From positions 62,001 to 126,000 of the forward strand of contig NZ_MTBP01000002.1 of the NCBI RefSeq assembly GCF_002911665.1: a DNA stretch of 64,000 nucleotides, written 5' to 3'. Below, piece after piece: positions 1 to 8,663 of this stretch. Position 1 is the first letter of the stretch, and every line of letters begins with the position of its first letter. The position numbers and the translations under genes were made by a program. A model generated the notes under the pieces. It did not search any database and was not told where the DNA came from. It was given only the letters and a program-made list of their open reading frames with translations. Source of the stretch: Actinomadura rubteroloni. Lineage in GTDB: Bacteria; Actinomycetota; Actinomycetes; Streptosporangiales; Streptosporangiaceae.

Positions 1-59
1 ACGACCGTCCCCCGCGACTCCGGCGGACGGCCGTCCGCTGAGACCCGAACGAGCGGACA

Positions 60-600
60 CCGCCCCGCACGGCCGAGCTGCCACGCGCGAGCCTAGGACG
101 CAAGCTAGGTGAGACCGGCCGCAGCGGCGCGCCCGTACGGCTGAGCTGCCACGCGCGAGCCCTCGATGAGGGGACCCGCATGCGAGCGGGGTGGGACCGG
201 ACGCAGCGGTGCGCCGACGTGGGCGAGCACGCGAGCGCAGAGCTGCGGTTCACGGATGAGGGAACCCGTATGCGAGCGCCGTGGGACCGGACGCAGCGGC
301 GCGTCCGCACGGCCGAGGTGGCACGCATGAGCCCTCGATGAGGGACCCCATATGCGAGCGGGGTGCGACCGGACGCAGCGCGCGCCGGCGCGGGCGAGCA
401 CGCGGGCACAGAGCTGCGGTTCAAGGATGAGGGGAACCGTATGCGAGCGGGCGGGACCGGACGCAGCGCGCGCCGGCGCGGGCGAGCACGCGGGCGCAGA
501 GCTGCGGTTCAAAGATGAGGGGACTCGTATGCGAACGCGGTGGGACCGGACGCAGCGGCGCGCCGGCGTGGGCGAGCGCGGAGCTGCGGTTCGAGGACGT
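60..600. repeat. Degenerate tandem repeat array, about 80-90 bp units
   Basis: This gene-free stretch is built of imperfect units that begin with GATGAGG near 165, 255, 337, 426 and 514, giving spacings of about 90, 82, 89 and 88 bases, with a decayed copy near 592. Each unit carries the core GGGACCGGACGCAGCG about 25-30 bases after its start. The second half of a unit comes in two versions, one ending GCCACGCGCGAGCC (near 80, 150 and 320) and one ending GAGCTGCGGTTC (near 240, 412, 500 and 582). Both strands stay open in several frames only because of high GC; the frames do not resemble protein. The function is unknown. It may be a minisatellite or a decayed regulatory or RNA repeat. Confidence 0.75.
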
Positions 601-620
601 TCGCGGAGGCGCGACCGTGG

Positions 621-1223
621 TTACGGGTGGGAGCGGGCCGGGGTGAGGGGGCGTACGCAGGCATTCGGGGTGGGGGTCGACTCGGCGTAGTGGTGGAAGG
701 CGCGCATGGCCGTGCTGTCGGGAGTGACGGTCCCTGTGTCCAGGGTCCACGTCACGGCCAGCAGGAACAGGCGGTGGGTGAAGACCGCGACCGTCGCGTC
801 GTCCGGGAGGGCGGACAGGCGGTCGAGGAACGCGCGGGCGCGGGCGATGAGGGCGGTGAACGACTCGCCGTCGTCGCCCAGGACGAGCGACGGGTCGGCG
901 CGGGCCCAGTAGGCCGCCGCGTGCGGTCGGCGCTGCTCGACCGTGGTCCCCCGGCCGTGCAGGGTGCCGAGGTAGGTGAATTCCTGGACGGGCCACTCCG
1001 CGCAAGGAACGTCCGGGAAGCGTTCGCGTGTCGGCTCGGCCGTCTCGCGGGCGCGCAGGAACGGCGACACGACGATGAGCGAGGGCGGCGCGGTGAACGA
1101 CTCCGCGACCGTCGCGGCCTGGGCGCGGCCGAGGGCGGTGAGCGGGGCCGCTCCCGGTCCGTACGTCGGGAGGCCGGCGTTGGATTCGCTCTCGCCGTGC
1201 CGGATCAGCAGAGTCGTGGGCAT
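621..1223 (-). CDS. Histidine phosphatase family protein
   Basis: A 200-residue protein of the phosphoglycerate-mutase-like phosphatase family. The N-terminus reads MPTTLLIRHGES, giving the catalytic RHG motif at residues 8-10. A later SPFLRARETA segment supplies the usual second arginine region, and VFTHRLF carries the second catalytic histidine. Such proteins hydrolyse small phosphorylated metabolites in the cytosol, but the substrate cannot be read here. The start at 1223 is chosen because the RHGE motif follows directly; an in-frame ATG at 1232 is possible. Longer upstream frames run into the divergent VOC gene. The C-terminus runs into the edge of the repeat array. Confidence 0.85.
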   Translation of the reverse strand: MPTTLLIRHGESESNAGLPTYGPGAAPLTALGRAQAATVAESFTAPPSLIVVSPFLRARETAEPTRERFPDVPCAEWPVQEFTYLGTLHGRGTTVEQRRPHAAAYWARADPSLVLGDDGESFTALIARARAFLDRLSALPDDATVAVFTHRLFLLAVTWTLDTGTVTPDSTAMRAFHHYAESTPTPNACVRPLTPARSHP

Positions 1224-1272
1224 GGGGCTCATGCTGGCATGCCGGGCGCGGGTCCGGGAGAGGATGGGCGGC

Positions 1273-1662
1273 ATGGACGTACTGAGCAGTCGCATCCTGT
1301 TGCGGCCCACCGACCCCGCACGCACCCGTCGCTTCTATCGGGACGTCCTCGGGTTGGCGGTGTATCGCGAGTTCGGTCCGCGCGACGATCCCGGCACCGT
1401 CTTCTTCCTCGGCCCGGGGTTCCTGGAGGTGTCGGGCCACGGCGACGCGGCCGGGACCGCAGGGACGATGCTGTGGTTGCAGGTCAGGGACGCGGCGGCC
1501 GAGCACCGGCGGCTCGCGGCGGCGGGTGCGACGATCGTCCGGGAGCCGCGCACCGAGCCGTGGGGGCTGGTGGAGATGTGGATCGAGGACCCCGACGGCG
1601 TCCGCATCGTGCTGGTGGAGGTGCCCGACGACCATCCGCTGCGCCGTGACCAGCGGGGATGA
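1273..1662 (+). CDS. VOC (glyoxalase/bleomycin resistance) family protein
   Basis: A 129-residue single-module vicinal-oxygen-chelate protein. It shows the family pattern: RTRRFYRDVLGL near the start, GTVFFLGPGFLEV in the middle and WIEDPDGVRIVLVE at the end, where the Glu is a usual metal ligand. Members bind a divalent metal and catalyse varied isomerase or dioxygenase reactions or sequester drugs; the specific role is not evident. It is divergent from the histidine phosphatase with about 50 bases between starts. An alternative ATG lies at 1264. Confidence 0.85.
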   Translation: MDVLSSRILLRPTDPARTRRFYRDVLGLAVYREFGPRDDPGTVFFLGPGFLEVSGHGDAAGTAGTMLWLQVRDAAAEHRRLAAAGATIVREPRTEPWGLVEMWIEDPDGVRIVLVEVPDDHPLRRDQRG

Positions 1663-1700
1663 CGGACGGATTGTCGGAGGCCCGCGCTACAGTCCACGCC

Positions 1701-2453
1701 ATGTCCCCCGACGTGCCCGCCGCCGCGCAGCAGGAGCGCGTCGCGGCGTTGCGGGCGGCGGTCCGCCGGGCGGTCGCGGCGGGCGACCGGACGGCGGCGC
1801 GGCGACTGCGCGCCGAACTGCGCGCGGCCGAACGCGACGGCGAGCGGCACAGATCACAGCGCGGCGCACCGGACGTCCGTGAGCAGGCGCACCGCGCGCT
1901 GGAGCTGCTCGGCGTCCCCGCGGGGCCGAAGCTCGTCGGCGCGGTGCACGCGGCGTTCTTCGCGGCGCCGATACCCGCCGCGCGGATCGGCGTCCTGCGG
2001 CGCGCGGAGGAACGGTCGTTCCGCGCGGCGCCGGACGCCCGTCCGTTCTATGTGTGCGCGGCGCTGACGGCCGATCTGCTGACCCCGGCGCGCGGGCTGC
2101 TCGCGGTGAGCACCTGGCCGCTGGAGCGGCGCGTGGTCGGGCCGCTCAGCCGCCGCACCGACTTCCTGACCGCCGCCGTCCGCGTCGCGGAGCACGCGGG
2201 GCGCAGCGTTGCGGCGCAGCGCCTGCTGCGGCGTTTCGCGGCGGCCATTCCCGGTGCGGCGGGCGCCGCCGTCGGTACAGTCGACCCGGCGGACCTGATC
2301 GCGGCGGCGCGCGCGGAACTCGAGGTCCACGCGGCCGACGACCGCCGCGACCGGGAGCGGGCGGCGCGCCGGGCGGCCGACCTCGACGCCGCCGAGCGCC
2401 TGTTCGGGTCCGCGCACGACCGGACGGGCCGACCCCACGGAGAACGACGATGA
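1701..2453 (+). CDS. Unknown protein, first gene of split nuclease-helicase operon
   Basis: A 250-residue protein that I do not recognise. Residues 5-55 are Ala/Arg-rich and probably alpha-helical (AALRAAVRRAVAAGDRTAARR). A middle region around LELLGVPAGPKLVGAVHAAF could be a small helical or winged-helix fold, and the C-terminal 40 residues are charged and coiled-coil-like. There is no signal peptide or membrane segment. Its stop overlaps the start of the nuclease gene in an ATGA junction, so it is very probably translationally coupled to the three downstream genes. I infer an accessory, adaptor or DNA-binding role from position only. Confidence 0.75.
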   Translation: MSPDVPAAAQQERVAALRAAVRRAVAAGDRTAARRLRAELRAAERDGERHRSQRGAPDVREQAHRALELLGVPAGPKLVGAVHAAFFAAPIPAARIGVLRRAEERSFRAAPDARPFYVCAALTADLLTPARGLLAVSTWPLERRVVGPLSRRTDFLTAAVRVAEHAGRSVAAQRLLRRFAAAIPGAAGAAVGTVDPADLIAAARAELEVHAADDRRDRERAARRAADLDAAERLFGSAHDRTGRPHGERR

Positions 2454-3532
2454 CCGACACCGCGCCGGACCTGGACCGGTTGCGCGCCGGGGCGCCGCCG
2501 CGCAACCACGACGCCCGGACGATCGCCGCGCTCACCGCCAACCCCGGCTGCGCGCGGCGCGGCCTGCTGGACGCCGCCGGGATCGACAAGGACGCCGTCG
2601 CCCGCCATCTCGGGTTCGGCACGCCCTTCGGCCAGTCCCAGTTCGCGATCACGCGCGGGAACGCGTTCGAGGCGCAGGTCAAGGCCGACGGCTGCGCCGA
2701 GCTGCTGGCCCTGCTGCGCGACCGGCTCGGCCTGGACGTCGGCGAGGTCGGCTACGACGACCTGGACGAGGAGGGCGGCCGCGAGTTCCGCCACGCGCGC
2801 ACCAGGAAGCTGCTAGCGAGGGCACTGGACGACGCCAACGGCACCCTGTTCGACCATCCGCTGCTGCGCCTGGACATCGGCGGCACCCCGGCGTACCTGG
2901 AGCCGGACGTGATCGCGTTCCAGCTCGGCGGCCGGTTCCACGTCGTGGAGATCAAGTCGTTCGCGGTGGTCGACGGGCAGGCCGAGCCCGAGCAGGTCGC
3001 GGCGGCGGCCCGGCAGGCGGCGGTCTACGTGCTGGCGCTGCGCGAACTGGTCGCGGACCTGGGCCACGACCCGCAGCGCGTGTCGCACGAAGTGTTCCTG
3101 GTGTGCCCGGAGAACTTCTCCAACCGTCCGTCGGCGACGCCGCTGGACGTCCGGCCGCAGCTCGCGGTGCTGCGCCGCCAGCTCGACCGGCTCACCCGGG
3201 TGGACGCGATCCTCGACGACCTCCCGCCGGACCTGTCGTTCGCGCTGGACGACGGGCTCGGCGCCGCCGTCCGGACGGTCGAGGCCCGGTACGCCCCCGA
3301 CTGCGCGGCGGGCTGCGAGCTGGCCTACTTCTGCCGCGACGAGGCGCGCGCCTGCGGGGCGACGGGCGCGCTCGGCCGGGGCGTGCGCGACGACCTCGGC
3401 GGCGTCGACACGGTCGCAGCGGCGCTGGACCTGGCGCGCGGCGCCGCCGATCCGCCCGAGCTGGCCGAGACGGCGGCACTGCTGCGGACGGCGGCGCGGC
3501 TGCGCGCCGAGGCGCTCGGCGGCGCGACGTGA
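2450..3532 (+). CDS. RecB/Cas4/Dna2-type PD-(D/E)XK nuclease with cysteine cluster
   Basis: A 360-residue protein with the motifs of Cas4/RecB/Dna2-type nucleases. They are RGNAFEAQV around residues 69-77, EPDVIAF with Asp153, VVEIKS with Glu167 and Lys169, and the QAAVY helix motif (Gln189, Tyr193). Cys34 in an NPGCARRG context plus Cys285, Cys289, Cys295 and Cys302 near the C-terminus resemble the one-plus-three cysteine layout that holds a 4Fe-4S cluster in Cas4, AddB and Dna2. The expected activity is metal-dependent cleavage of single-stranded or resected DNA. It overlaps both neighbours by 4 bases (ATGA and GTGA). Family membership is seen in the sequence; the Fe-S cluster is inferred. 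Confidence 0.85.
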   Translation: MTDTAPDLDRLRAGAPPRNHDARTIAALTANPGCARRGLLDAAGIDKDAVARHLGFGTPFGQSQFAITRGNAFEAQVKADGCAELLALLRDRLGLDVGEVGYDDLDEEGGREFRHARTRKLLARALDDANGTLFDHPLLRLDIGGTPAYLEPDVIAFQLGGRFHVVEIKSFAVVDGQAEPEQVAAAARQAAVYVLALRELVADLGHDPQRVSHEVFLVCPENFSNRPSATPLDVRPQLAVLRRQLDRLTRVDAILDDLPPDLSFALDDGLGAAVRTVEARYAPDCAAGCELAYFCRDEARACGATGALGRGVRDDLGGVDTVAAALDLARGAADPPELAETAALLRTAARLRAEALGGAT

Positions 3533-5001
3533 GCGCGCTGTCGGCGCTCGCGCGGCTCGAGGCGGTGGACGCGCGGCGGGCCGTGCCGGTCGCGACCGTC
3601 CGGCACTGCCATCTGGCGGACGCGCCGCTCGTCCTGATCCCGCTCCGGCTCGCCGGTGAGGCGGCGGCGCCGCTGGCGGTCATGCTCGGCACCGACCGCG
3701 CCGATCCGACGCTGCTGGCCGTCCCGCAGCCGCGCAACCGCGACCTGCGGTTCGCGTTCGCGGCGGAGCTGGCGAAGGTGGTGCTGGAGCACGTGGAGGC
3801 GTCGCGCGGCGCGGCCGAGGAGCTGCCGCCCGCGAAGGACGGCACCGAACGCGTCCGGTACGCCGAGGCGCCGCAGGTCATCGTCCCGAATCCGGGCGGT
3901 GTGGCGTTCCTGCGGCTGCTGGGCCGCTCGACGCGGTTCCGCAGCACCGAAGGCCCGTACGCGGTGGAGGCGTCCGTCCCGGCGCTCGGCCGCTGGGCGA
4001 CGTGGTTCGCCGAGCGGCACGACCGTCCGGGCTCGTCGCTGCTGCTGGCGGCGACCGAGGCGCTGCGGCTGCACTGGGCGACCGGGCAGAGCGCCCTGGA
4101 GGACGGCAACCTCGCCGCCCTGCTCGGCTGGATCGACCCGCCCGACGGCCTGGACGGCCCGGCCGCCGCCGCCCGCGCCGAGGACCCGGTGCGCTGCCCG
4201 CCCGCCGGCCCGGCCACCGATCCGACGTTCGACAACGAGGTCCTGGCCCCGGCCGTCGCGGCCTACGACGCGACGGACGGCGACCCGCGCGCCGAGGAAC
4301 GGGTCCGCGCGGCGCTCGCCGGCCAGCTCACCCCCACGTGGGACCTGGTGTGGCACGCGGTCGACCTGCTGCGCGCGCTGCCGGAGGGCGCGAGCGTCCC
4401 GCGCCGCTGGGAGCGCGACCGGGACGCGTTCACCCTGTTCCACCAGACGTTCGCCGAGGGCGTCCCGCAGGCCCGGCGGGACACGGCGGTCGCGGCGGCG
4501 CGGCGGCTGCACGCGCTGGAGCGGGCGCAGGACGCCTACGACGCGCAGCGCGCCTTCGACGATCCGATGGTCATGGCCGAGCACCGGCTGAACGGGCAGG
4601 CGTTCGGCGGCGTGGTCACCGAGGCGGACCCCACCCGGCTGGACGAGTCGGGCAAACGCCCTAAGCTGCGTCCCCGGGTGCGGGTCGCGACCGAGGACCC
4701 CGTCCGGCTGGACGCGGGGACGCCGGTGTGCAGCGCGGAGCGTCCGGCCCTGAAGGGGAGGATCGTGGAGTACGGCACCGGCGGCGTGCTGGTGGAGCTG
4801 ACCGGGGGGCTCGGCAGGAAGCTCGTCCCCGAGCCGGGGACGGTGCCCGCCCCGGGCGACCGCGTGTGCTTCACGGCGCTCACCGACGCGTCCTTCGGCC
4901 CGGCGCGGTTCCCCGAGCGCGAGGACACGCCGTGGACGCACGGCGGGCCGCCCGCCGAGTACGTCCCTGCGGAAACGGACGCGGCGGAGGAGTGGTCGTG
5001 A
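3529..5001 (+). CDS. Unknown protein with beta-rich C-terminus, third gene of operon
   Basis: A 490-residue soluble protein without a domain I can name. The GTG start is fixed by the GTGA overlap with the nuclease stop. Residues 1-330 are mixed alpha/beta; the rest includes a helical stretch and then a C-terminal region (KGRIVEYGTGGVLVEL, PAPGDRVCF) that reads like a small beta-barrel. In Dna2 and Upf1 helicases a beta-barrel lies between nuclease and helicase parts. Placed between a Cas4-like nuclease and an SF1B helicase gene, this protein could be the linking subunit of a split complex; that is inference. No catalytic motif was seen. Confidence 0.75.
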   Translation: MSALSALARLEAVDARRAVPVATVRHCHLADAPLVLIPLRLAGEAAAPLAVMLGTDRADPTLLAVPQPRNRDLRFAFAAELAKVVLEHVEASRGAAEELPPAKDGTERVRYAEAPQVIVPNPGGVAFLRLLGRSTRFRSTEGPYAVEASVPALGRWATWFAERHDRPGSSLLLAATEALRLHWATGQSALEDGNLAALLGWIDPPDGLDGPAAAARAEDPVRCPPAGPATDPTFDNEVLAPAVAAYDATDGDPRAEERVRAALAGQLTPTWDLVWHAVDLLRALPEGASVPRRWERDRDAFTLFHQTFAEGVPQARRDTAVAAARRLHALERAQDAYDAQRAFDDPMVMAEHRLNGQAFGGVVTEADPTRLDESGKRPKLRPRVRVATEDPVRLDAGTPVCSAERPALKGRIVEYGTGGVLVELTGGLGRKLVPEPGTVPAPGDRVCFTALTDASFGPARFPEREDTPWTHGGPPAEYVPAETDAAEEWS

Positions 5002-6317
5002 CCGTCCAGGACCTCGATCCGTCGGCCGCCGCCGGGGCGGTAGTGGACGACGTCCTCGCCGATCTCGGCGGCGCCCATCGCGGCGTCGTCGTGGACTCGC
5101 CGCCCGGCGCGGGCAAGTCCACGCTGGTGGTGCGCGCGGCCGGGCACCTGGCCGCGGCGGGCGAGCGGCTGATGATCGTCGCGCAGACGAACGAGCAGGT
5201 GGACGACCTCATCGAGCGGATCGCCGCCGAGCATCCCGGCCTCACCGTCGGACGGCTGTCGGCGGCGGGCTACCTGCCGCCCGACCGGATTCTGGCGTGC
5301 GCGTCGGTGAAGGTGGCGCAGAAGGCCGACGACCTCGCCGACCGCGCCGTCGTCATCGCGACTGCCGCCAAGTGGGCGACGCTGTCGGACGGCTCGTGGC
5401 CGTGGGCGATCGTGGACGAGGCGTACCAGATGCGCTCGGACATGCTGCTGCGCATCGCGGGACGGTTCGAGCGGGCGCTGTTCGTCGGCGACCCCGGCCA
5501 GCTCGACCCGTTCTCGTCCGTCGAGGTGGAGCGCTGGGCGGGCCTGACCTGGGATCCGATGCGCAGCGCCGTGGCCGTGCTGCTCGCTCACAACCCCGAG
5601 CTGCCGGTCCACCGGCTGCCGGTGTCGTGGCGGCTGCCCGCGTCCGCCGCGCCGGTGGTGTCGCGCGCCTTCTACCCGTTCACCGGTTTCCGCTCCGGCA
5701 CCGGTCCCGGCGACCGGCGGCTGGAGTACGGCGCGGGCGGGATGGGCACGTCCTACGACCGCGCGCTGGACGAGGCCGCCCGGTCCGGGTGGGCGCTGTA
5801 CGAGCTGCCCGCCCGGCACGCGCTGCGCACCGACGCCGAGGCCGTCCGGGCGACGGCGGCGCTCGCGGTGCGGGTGCTGCAACGCGGGCCGGTCGCGCAT
5901 TCCGAGCGGGGCTCGCAGCCCGTCCGGGCGGACCGGATCGCGATCGGCGCGGCGCACCGCGACCAGGTCGCCGCGATCCGCGCCGCGCTCGGCTCGCACG
6001 GCGCGGGGATCACGGTCGACACGGCGAACCGGTTGCAGGGCCGCGAGTACGACGTGACGGTCGTGCTGCATCCACTGTCGGGCCGCCGGGACGCGACGGC
6101 GTTCCATCTGGAGTCGGGACGGCTGTGCGTGCTGACGTCCCGGCACCGGCACGCGTGCCTGGTGGTGGCGCGCGCGGGGATCCCCGAGCTGCTCGACGCC
6201 CATCCGTCCGCCGAGCCGGTCCGCCTCGGCGTGCCGGTGCGGTTCCCGGACGGCTGGGAGGCGAACCAGGCGATCCTGGCCCATCTCGCGCGGCACCGGG
6301 TGGCGGCGCACGCCTGA
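4998..6317 (+). CDS. Upf1/Dna2-like superfamily 1B helicase
   Basis: A 439-residue helicase with every main SF1B motif: Walker A SPPGAGKST (about residues 34-42), motif Ia AQTNEQVDD (62-70), motif II VDEAYQ (139-144), motif III VGDPGQLDP (163-171), VSWRLP (209-214, equivalent to QYRMHP), motif V ITVDTANRLQGRE (338-350) and motif VI RLCVLTSRHRHA (375-386). It should translocate 5'-3' on single-stranded nucleic acid using ATP. It is unusually short, with no room for a nuclease or large beta-barrel domain, which are apparently supplied by the two preceding genes. The GTG at 4998 overlaps the previous stop (GTGA) and has AGGAG upstream; a GTG at 4992 is an alternative. Confidence 0.88.
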   Translation: MTVQDLDPSAAAGAVVDDVLADLGGAHRGVVVDSPPGAGKSTLVVRAAGHLAAAGERLMIVAQTNEQVDDLIERIAAEHPGLTVGRLSAAGYLPPDRILACASVKVAQKADDLADRAVVIATAAKWATLSDGSWPWAIVDEAYQMRSDMLLRIAGRFERALFVGDPGQLDPFSSVEVERWAGLTWDPMRSAVAVLLAHNPELPVHRLPVSWRLPASAAPVVSRAFYPFTGFRSGTGPGDRRLEYGAGGMGTSYDRALDEAARSGWALYELPARHALRTDAEAVRATAALAVRVLQRGPVAHSERGSQPVRADRIAIGAAHRDQVAAIRAALGSHGAGITVDTANRLQGREYDVTVVLHPLSGRRDATAFHLESGRLCVLTSRHRHACLVVARAGIPELLDAHPSAEPVRLGVPVRFPDGWEANQAILAHLARHRVAAHA

Positions 6318-6321
6318 CGGG

Positions 6322-7110
6322 TCAGCGGCGTCCGGCGGTCGCCGACCAGCGGCCGTCGCGGCGCGCGATCGCGATCGGGTGGTCGAAGCACGCGCTGACC
6401 AGCTCGGTCGTGAGGACGTCATCGGCCGCGCCGGACGCCAGCACCCGTCCCTCGCGCAGCAGCAGCGCGTGCGTTGTGGTGCTCGGCAGCTCCTCAAGAT
6501 GGTGCGTGACGAGGACGCTCGTCAGTCCCGGACGGCTCGCGCGCAGTTCGTCGATGCTGGACAGCAGCAGTTCGCGGGCGGCGACGTCCAGGCCGGTGGC
6601 GGGTTCGTCCAGGAGCAGCAGACGCGGGTCCGGCATGAGCGCGCGGGCGATGAGCGCGCGGCCCCGCTCCCCCTGCGACAGCGTCGGCCACCGGGCGTCG
6701 GCGCGGCGCGCGAGGCCGAGCAGCGCGATCAGCTCGGCGGCGCGCGCCAGGTCGGCGTCCGACGGCGTCCAGCGCGGGACCAGCTCGATCGTCCCGGTGA
6801 CGCCGGTCAGGACGACCTCGCGGACCGTCCGCGCCGACTCCAGCGGATGGCGCGGGTTGACGTGGCCGATGAGAGCGCGCAGGTCGTGGACGTTCACCCG
6901 GCCGAGCCGGTGCCCGAGGATCTCGGCGGTGCCGCGCGTCGGGTGCGTGTAGGCGCCGAGGATGCCGAGGAGCGTGCTCTTGCCCGCGCCGTTCGCGCCG
7001 AGCAGCGCCCAGTGCTCGCCGGTCAGGACGGTCAGCGACACCTGGTCCAGCAGCGTGCGGCGCTCGCGGACGAGGTCGATCTTGTCGGCGTTGAGGACGA
7101 CGGACGGCAT
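6322..7110 (-). CDS. ABC transporter ATP-binding protein
   Basis: A 262-residue stand-alone ATPase. It has Walker A GANGAGKST near residues 38-46, the signature LSQGERGR, Walker B LLLLDEPATGLD and the H-loop THHLEEL. The arrangement is that of short single-domain cassettes such as the molybdate/iron ModF-like group, often called ABC ATP-binding proteins of unknown transport partner. No permease gene is adjacent. It converges on the helicase gene of the preceding operon with only 4 bases between stops, so it is not part of that operon. Confidence 0.88.
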   Translation of the reverse strand: MPSVVLNADKIDLVRERRTLLDQVSLTVLTGEHWALLGANGAGKSTLLGILGAYTHPTRGTAEILGHRLGRVNVHDLRALIGHVNPRHPLESARTVREVVLTGVTGTIELVPRWTPSDADLARAAELIALLGLARRADARWPTLSQGERGRALIARALMPDPRLLLLDEPATGLDVAARELLLSSIDELRASRPGLTSVLVTHHLEELPSTTTHALLLREGRVLASGAADDVLTTELVSACFDHPIAIARRDGRWSATAGRR

Positions 7111-7296
7111 GGGACGGGACCTCCGGAGGGCAGGGAACGGAAGCCTGCCGGGGTCGCCGGGGCGCGGACGGGGAACGCGGTGACCCCGACGTTACCCGAG
7201 CGCGATGGCCCGCGTGGAGGGCGCCGCGGCCGGGTAGGACGGACCCGCACCGCCGGATACTGTGTGACCCGGTGCCTCGGCGACTCGGGGAGGGAC

Positions 7297-7812
7297 ATGG
7301 AGGACATCGGCTTCATGTGCGCCCACTGCGGCGGTGAGGTCCACGATGTGACCCACAACCGCGAGGGCTCGCTCGACGCCGTCGGCTACCGGCACAACCG
7401 CCGGGTCGAGCCCTGGGACCACGAACTGGAGCTGGCGGTGGGCACGCCGCGCCCGCCGGCGCGGGCCTGCGACTTCTGCGGCGAGGACGACGCGCACTGG
7501 CTCTACTACCCCACGCTGGACCCCGAGGACACCGACATCTTCGAGGTCGAGCTGGACACCAGCGGCCTGTCCGACGACGACACGGCCGTCGCGGTGCTGA
7601 ACATGCTCTATCCCTGGTACGCGTGCGACACGTGCTCGGTGCTCGTCGCTGATCGGGGCGTCGAGCGGATCATCGAACGGGCGCTGGAGCGCACGCCCGT
7701 CCCGGCCTGCGCGGCGGTGGACGAGGCGACGGTGCGGGCGCGGCTGCGCGGCTCGCTGTCGGTGTTCTTCACGACGCGCCCGGGACGTCCGACGCCGTCG
7801 CGGGCGATCTGA
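7297..7812 (+). CDS. Zinc-ribbon-containing protein of unknown function
   Basis: A 171-residue acidic protein. Three CxxC pairs (CAHCGG near the start, CDFCGE in the middle and CDTC around residue 110) suggest one or more zinc ribbons. The rest has no recognisable catalytic motif. Similar small CxxC proteins are common in actinomycetes as uncharacterised cytosolic proteins. AGGGAC lies upstream of the ATG at 7297. It is divergent from the ABC ATPase, and its own promoter region of about 185 bases shows no obvious operator. Confidence 0.7.
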   Translation: MEDIGFMCAHCGGEVHDVTHNREGSLDAVGYRHNRRVEPWDHELELAVGTPRPPARACDFCGEDDAHWLYYPTLDPEDTDIFEVELDTSGLSDDDTAVAVLNMLYPWYACDTCSVLVADRGVERIIERALERTPVPACAAVDEATVRARLRGSLSVFFTTRPGRPTPSRAI

Positions 7813-7892
7813 AACACACGTGTCCCACGATCGGAACGTTCCCCGGATCACTAGAATGGTCGGTCTGTTCGACTGACTCCGGGGGGTTCAGG

Positions 7893-8579
7893 GTGATCAT
7901 CGCCGAGCGCTTCCGCGGTCCCGGCGGTTCCGGCAACGGGGGGTACGTCGCCGGGCTGCTCGCCGCCCACGTCCCGTCCGACACCGTGACCGTGACCCTG
8001 CGGCGCCCGCCGCCGCTGGAGACCGCGCTGCGCGTGTCCCCCGCCGACGACCGGTGGCAGGGCGCGTGGCTGTGGGACGGCGAGGACCTGGTCGCCGAGG
8101 CGCTGGCGGGCGCGATCGTGGTGCCTCCGCCGCCGCCGGTGCCCGCCGCGGTCGCCGCCGAGGCGGCCGAGAAGTTCCGGGCGATCGAGAACCATCCGTT
8201 CCCGCACTGCTTCGTCTGCGGGACCGAGCGCGCGCCGGGCGACGGGCTGCTGCTGTCCCCCGGCCCGGTCGGCGACGGCACGGTCGCGGCGCCGTGGCGG
8301 CCGGACGGTCCCGTCACGCCCGAGCTGGTGTGGGCCGCGCTGGACTGCCCGGGCGGCTGGTCGTTCGACCCGGCCGGACGCCCCGCCGTCCTCGGCACGA
8401 TGACCGCGCGGGTGCTGGAGCTGCCCGAGCCCGGCGAGGACTGCATGGTCCTCGGCCTCGCCCGCAGCCAGGAAGGGCGCAAGCAGCACGCGGCGACCGC
8501 GCTGTACGGGGCGGACGGACGGCTGCTCGGCCGCGCGGAGCAGATCTGGGTCGAAGTGGATCCCGCCCACTTCGCCTGA
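7893..8579 (+). CDS. Hotdog-fold thioesterase-like protein
   Basis: A 228-residue protein. It opens with RFRGPGGSGNGGYVAGLLAA, a helix start typical of two-domain hotdog thioesterases, and a second module begins around FPHCFVCGTERAPGDGL. The FPHCFVCG motif is frequent in actinobacterial thioesterase-superfamily proteins of unknown substrate. It probably acts on acyl-CoA or acyl-ACP in the cytosol. A GTG start at 7893 is used, preceded by GGGGGG. It is alone, with no obvious operon partner. Confidence 0.75.
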   Translation: MIIAERFRGPGGSGNGGYVAGLLAAHVPSDTVTVTLRRPPPLETALRVSPADDRWQGAWLWDGEDLVAEALAGAIVVPPPPPVPAAVAAEAAEKFRAIENHPFPHCFVCGTERAPGDGLLLSPGPVGDGTVAAPWRPDGPVTPELVWAALDCPGGWSFDPAGRPAVLGTMTARVLELPEPGEDCMVLGLARSQEGRKQHAATALYGADGRLLGRAEQIWVEVDPAHFA

Positions 8580-8663
8580 ACCGGCCGAAAACGCGTCACG
8601 GGACACGGTGCGCGACGCCCGCACGGGCTTCACTCGGTACCGAGACCCCGGGAGGCCGGACCG

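Noticed and set aside
105..512. Open frames on both strands in the repeat array
   Set aside because: They repeat the same peptide with each unit, have no ribosome binding site and exist because GC-rich repeats lack stop codons.
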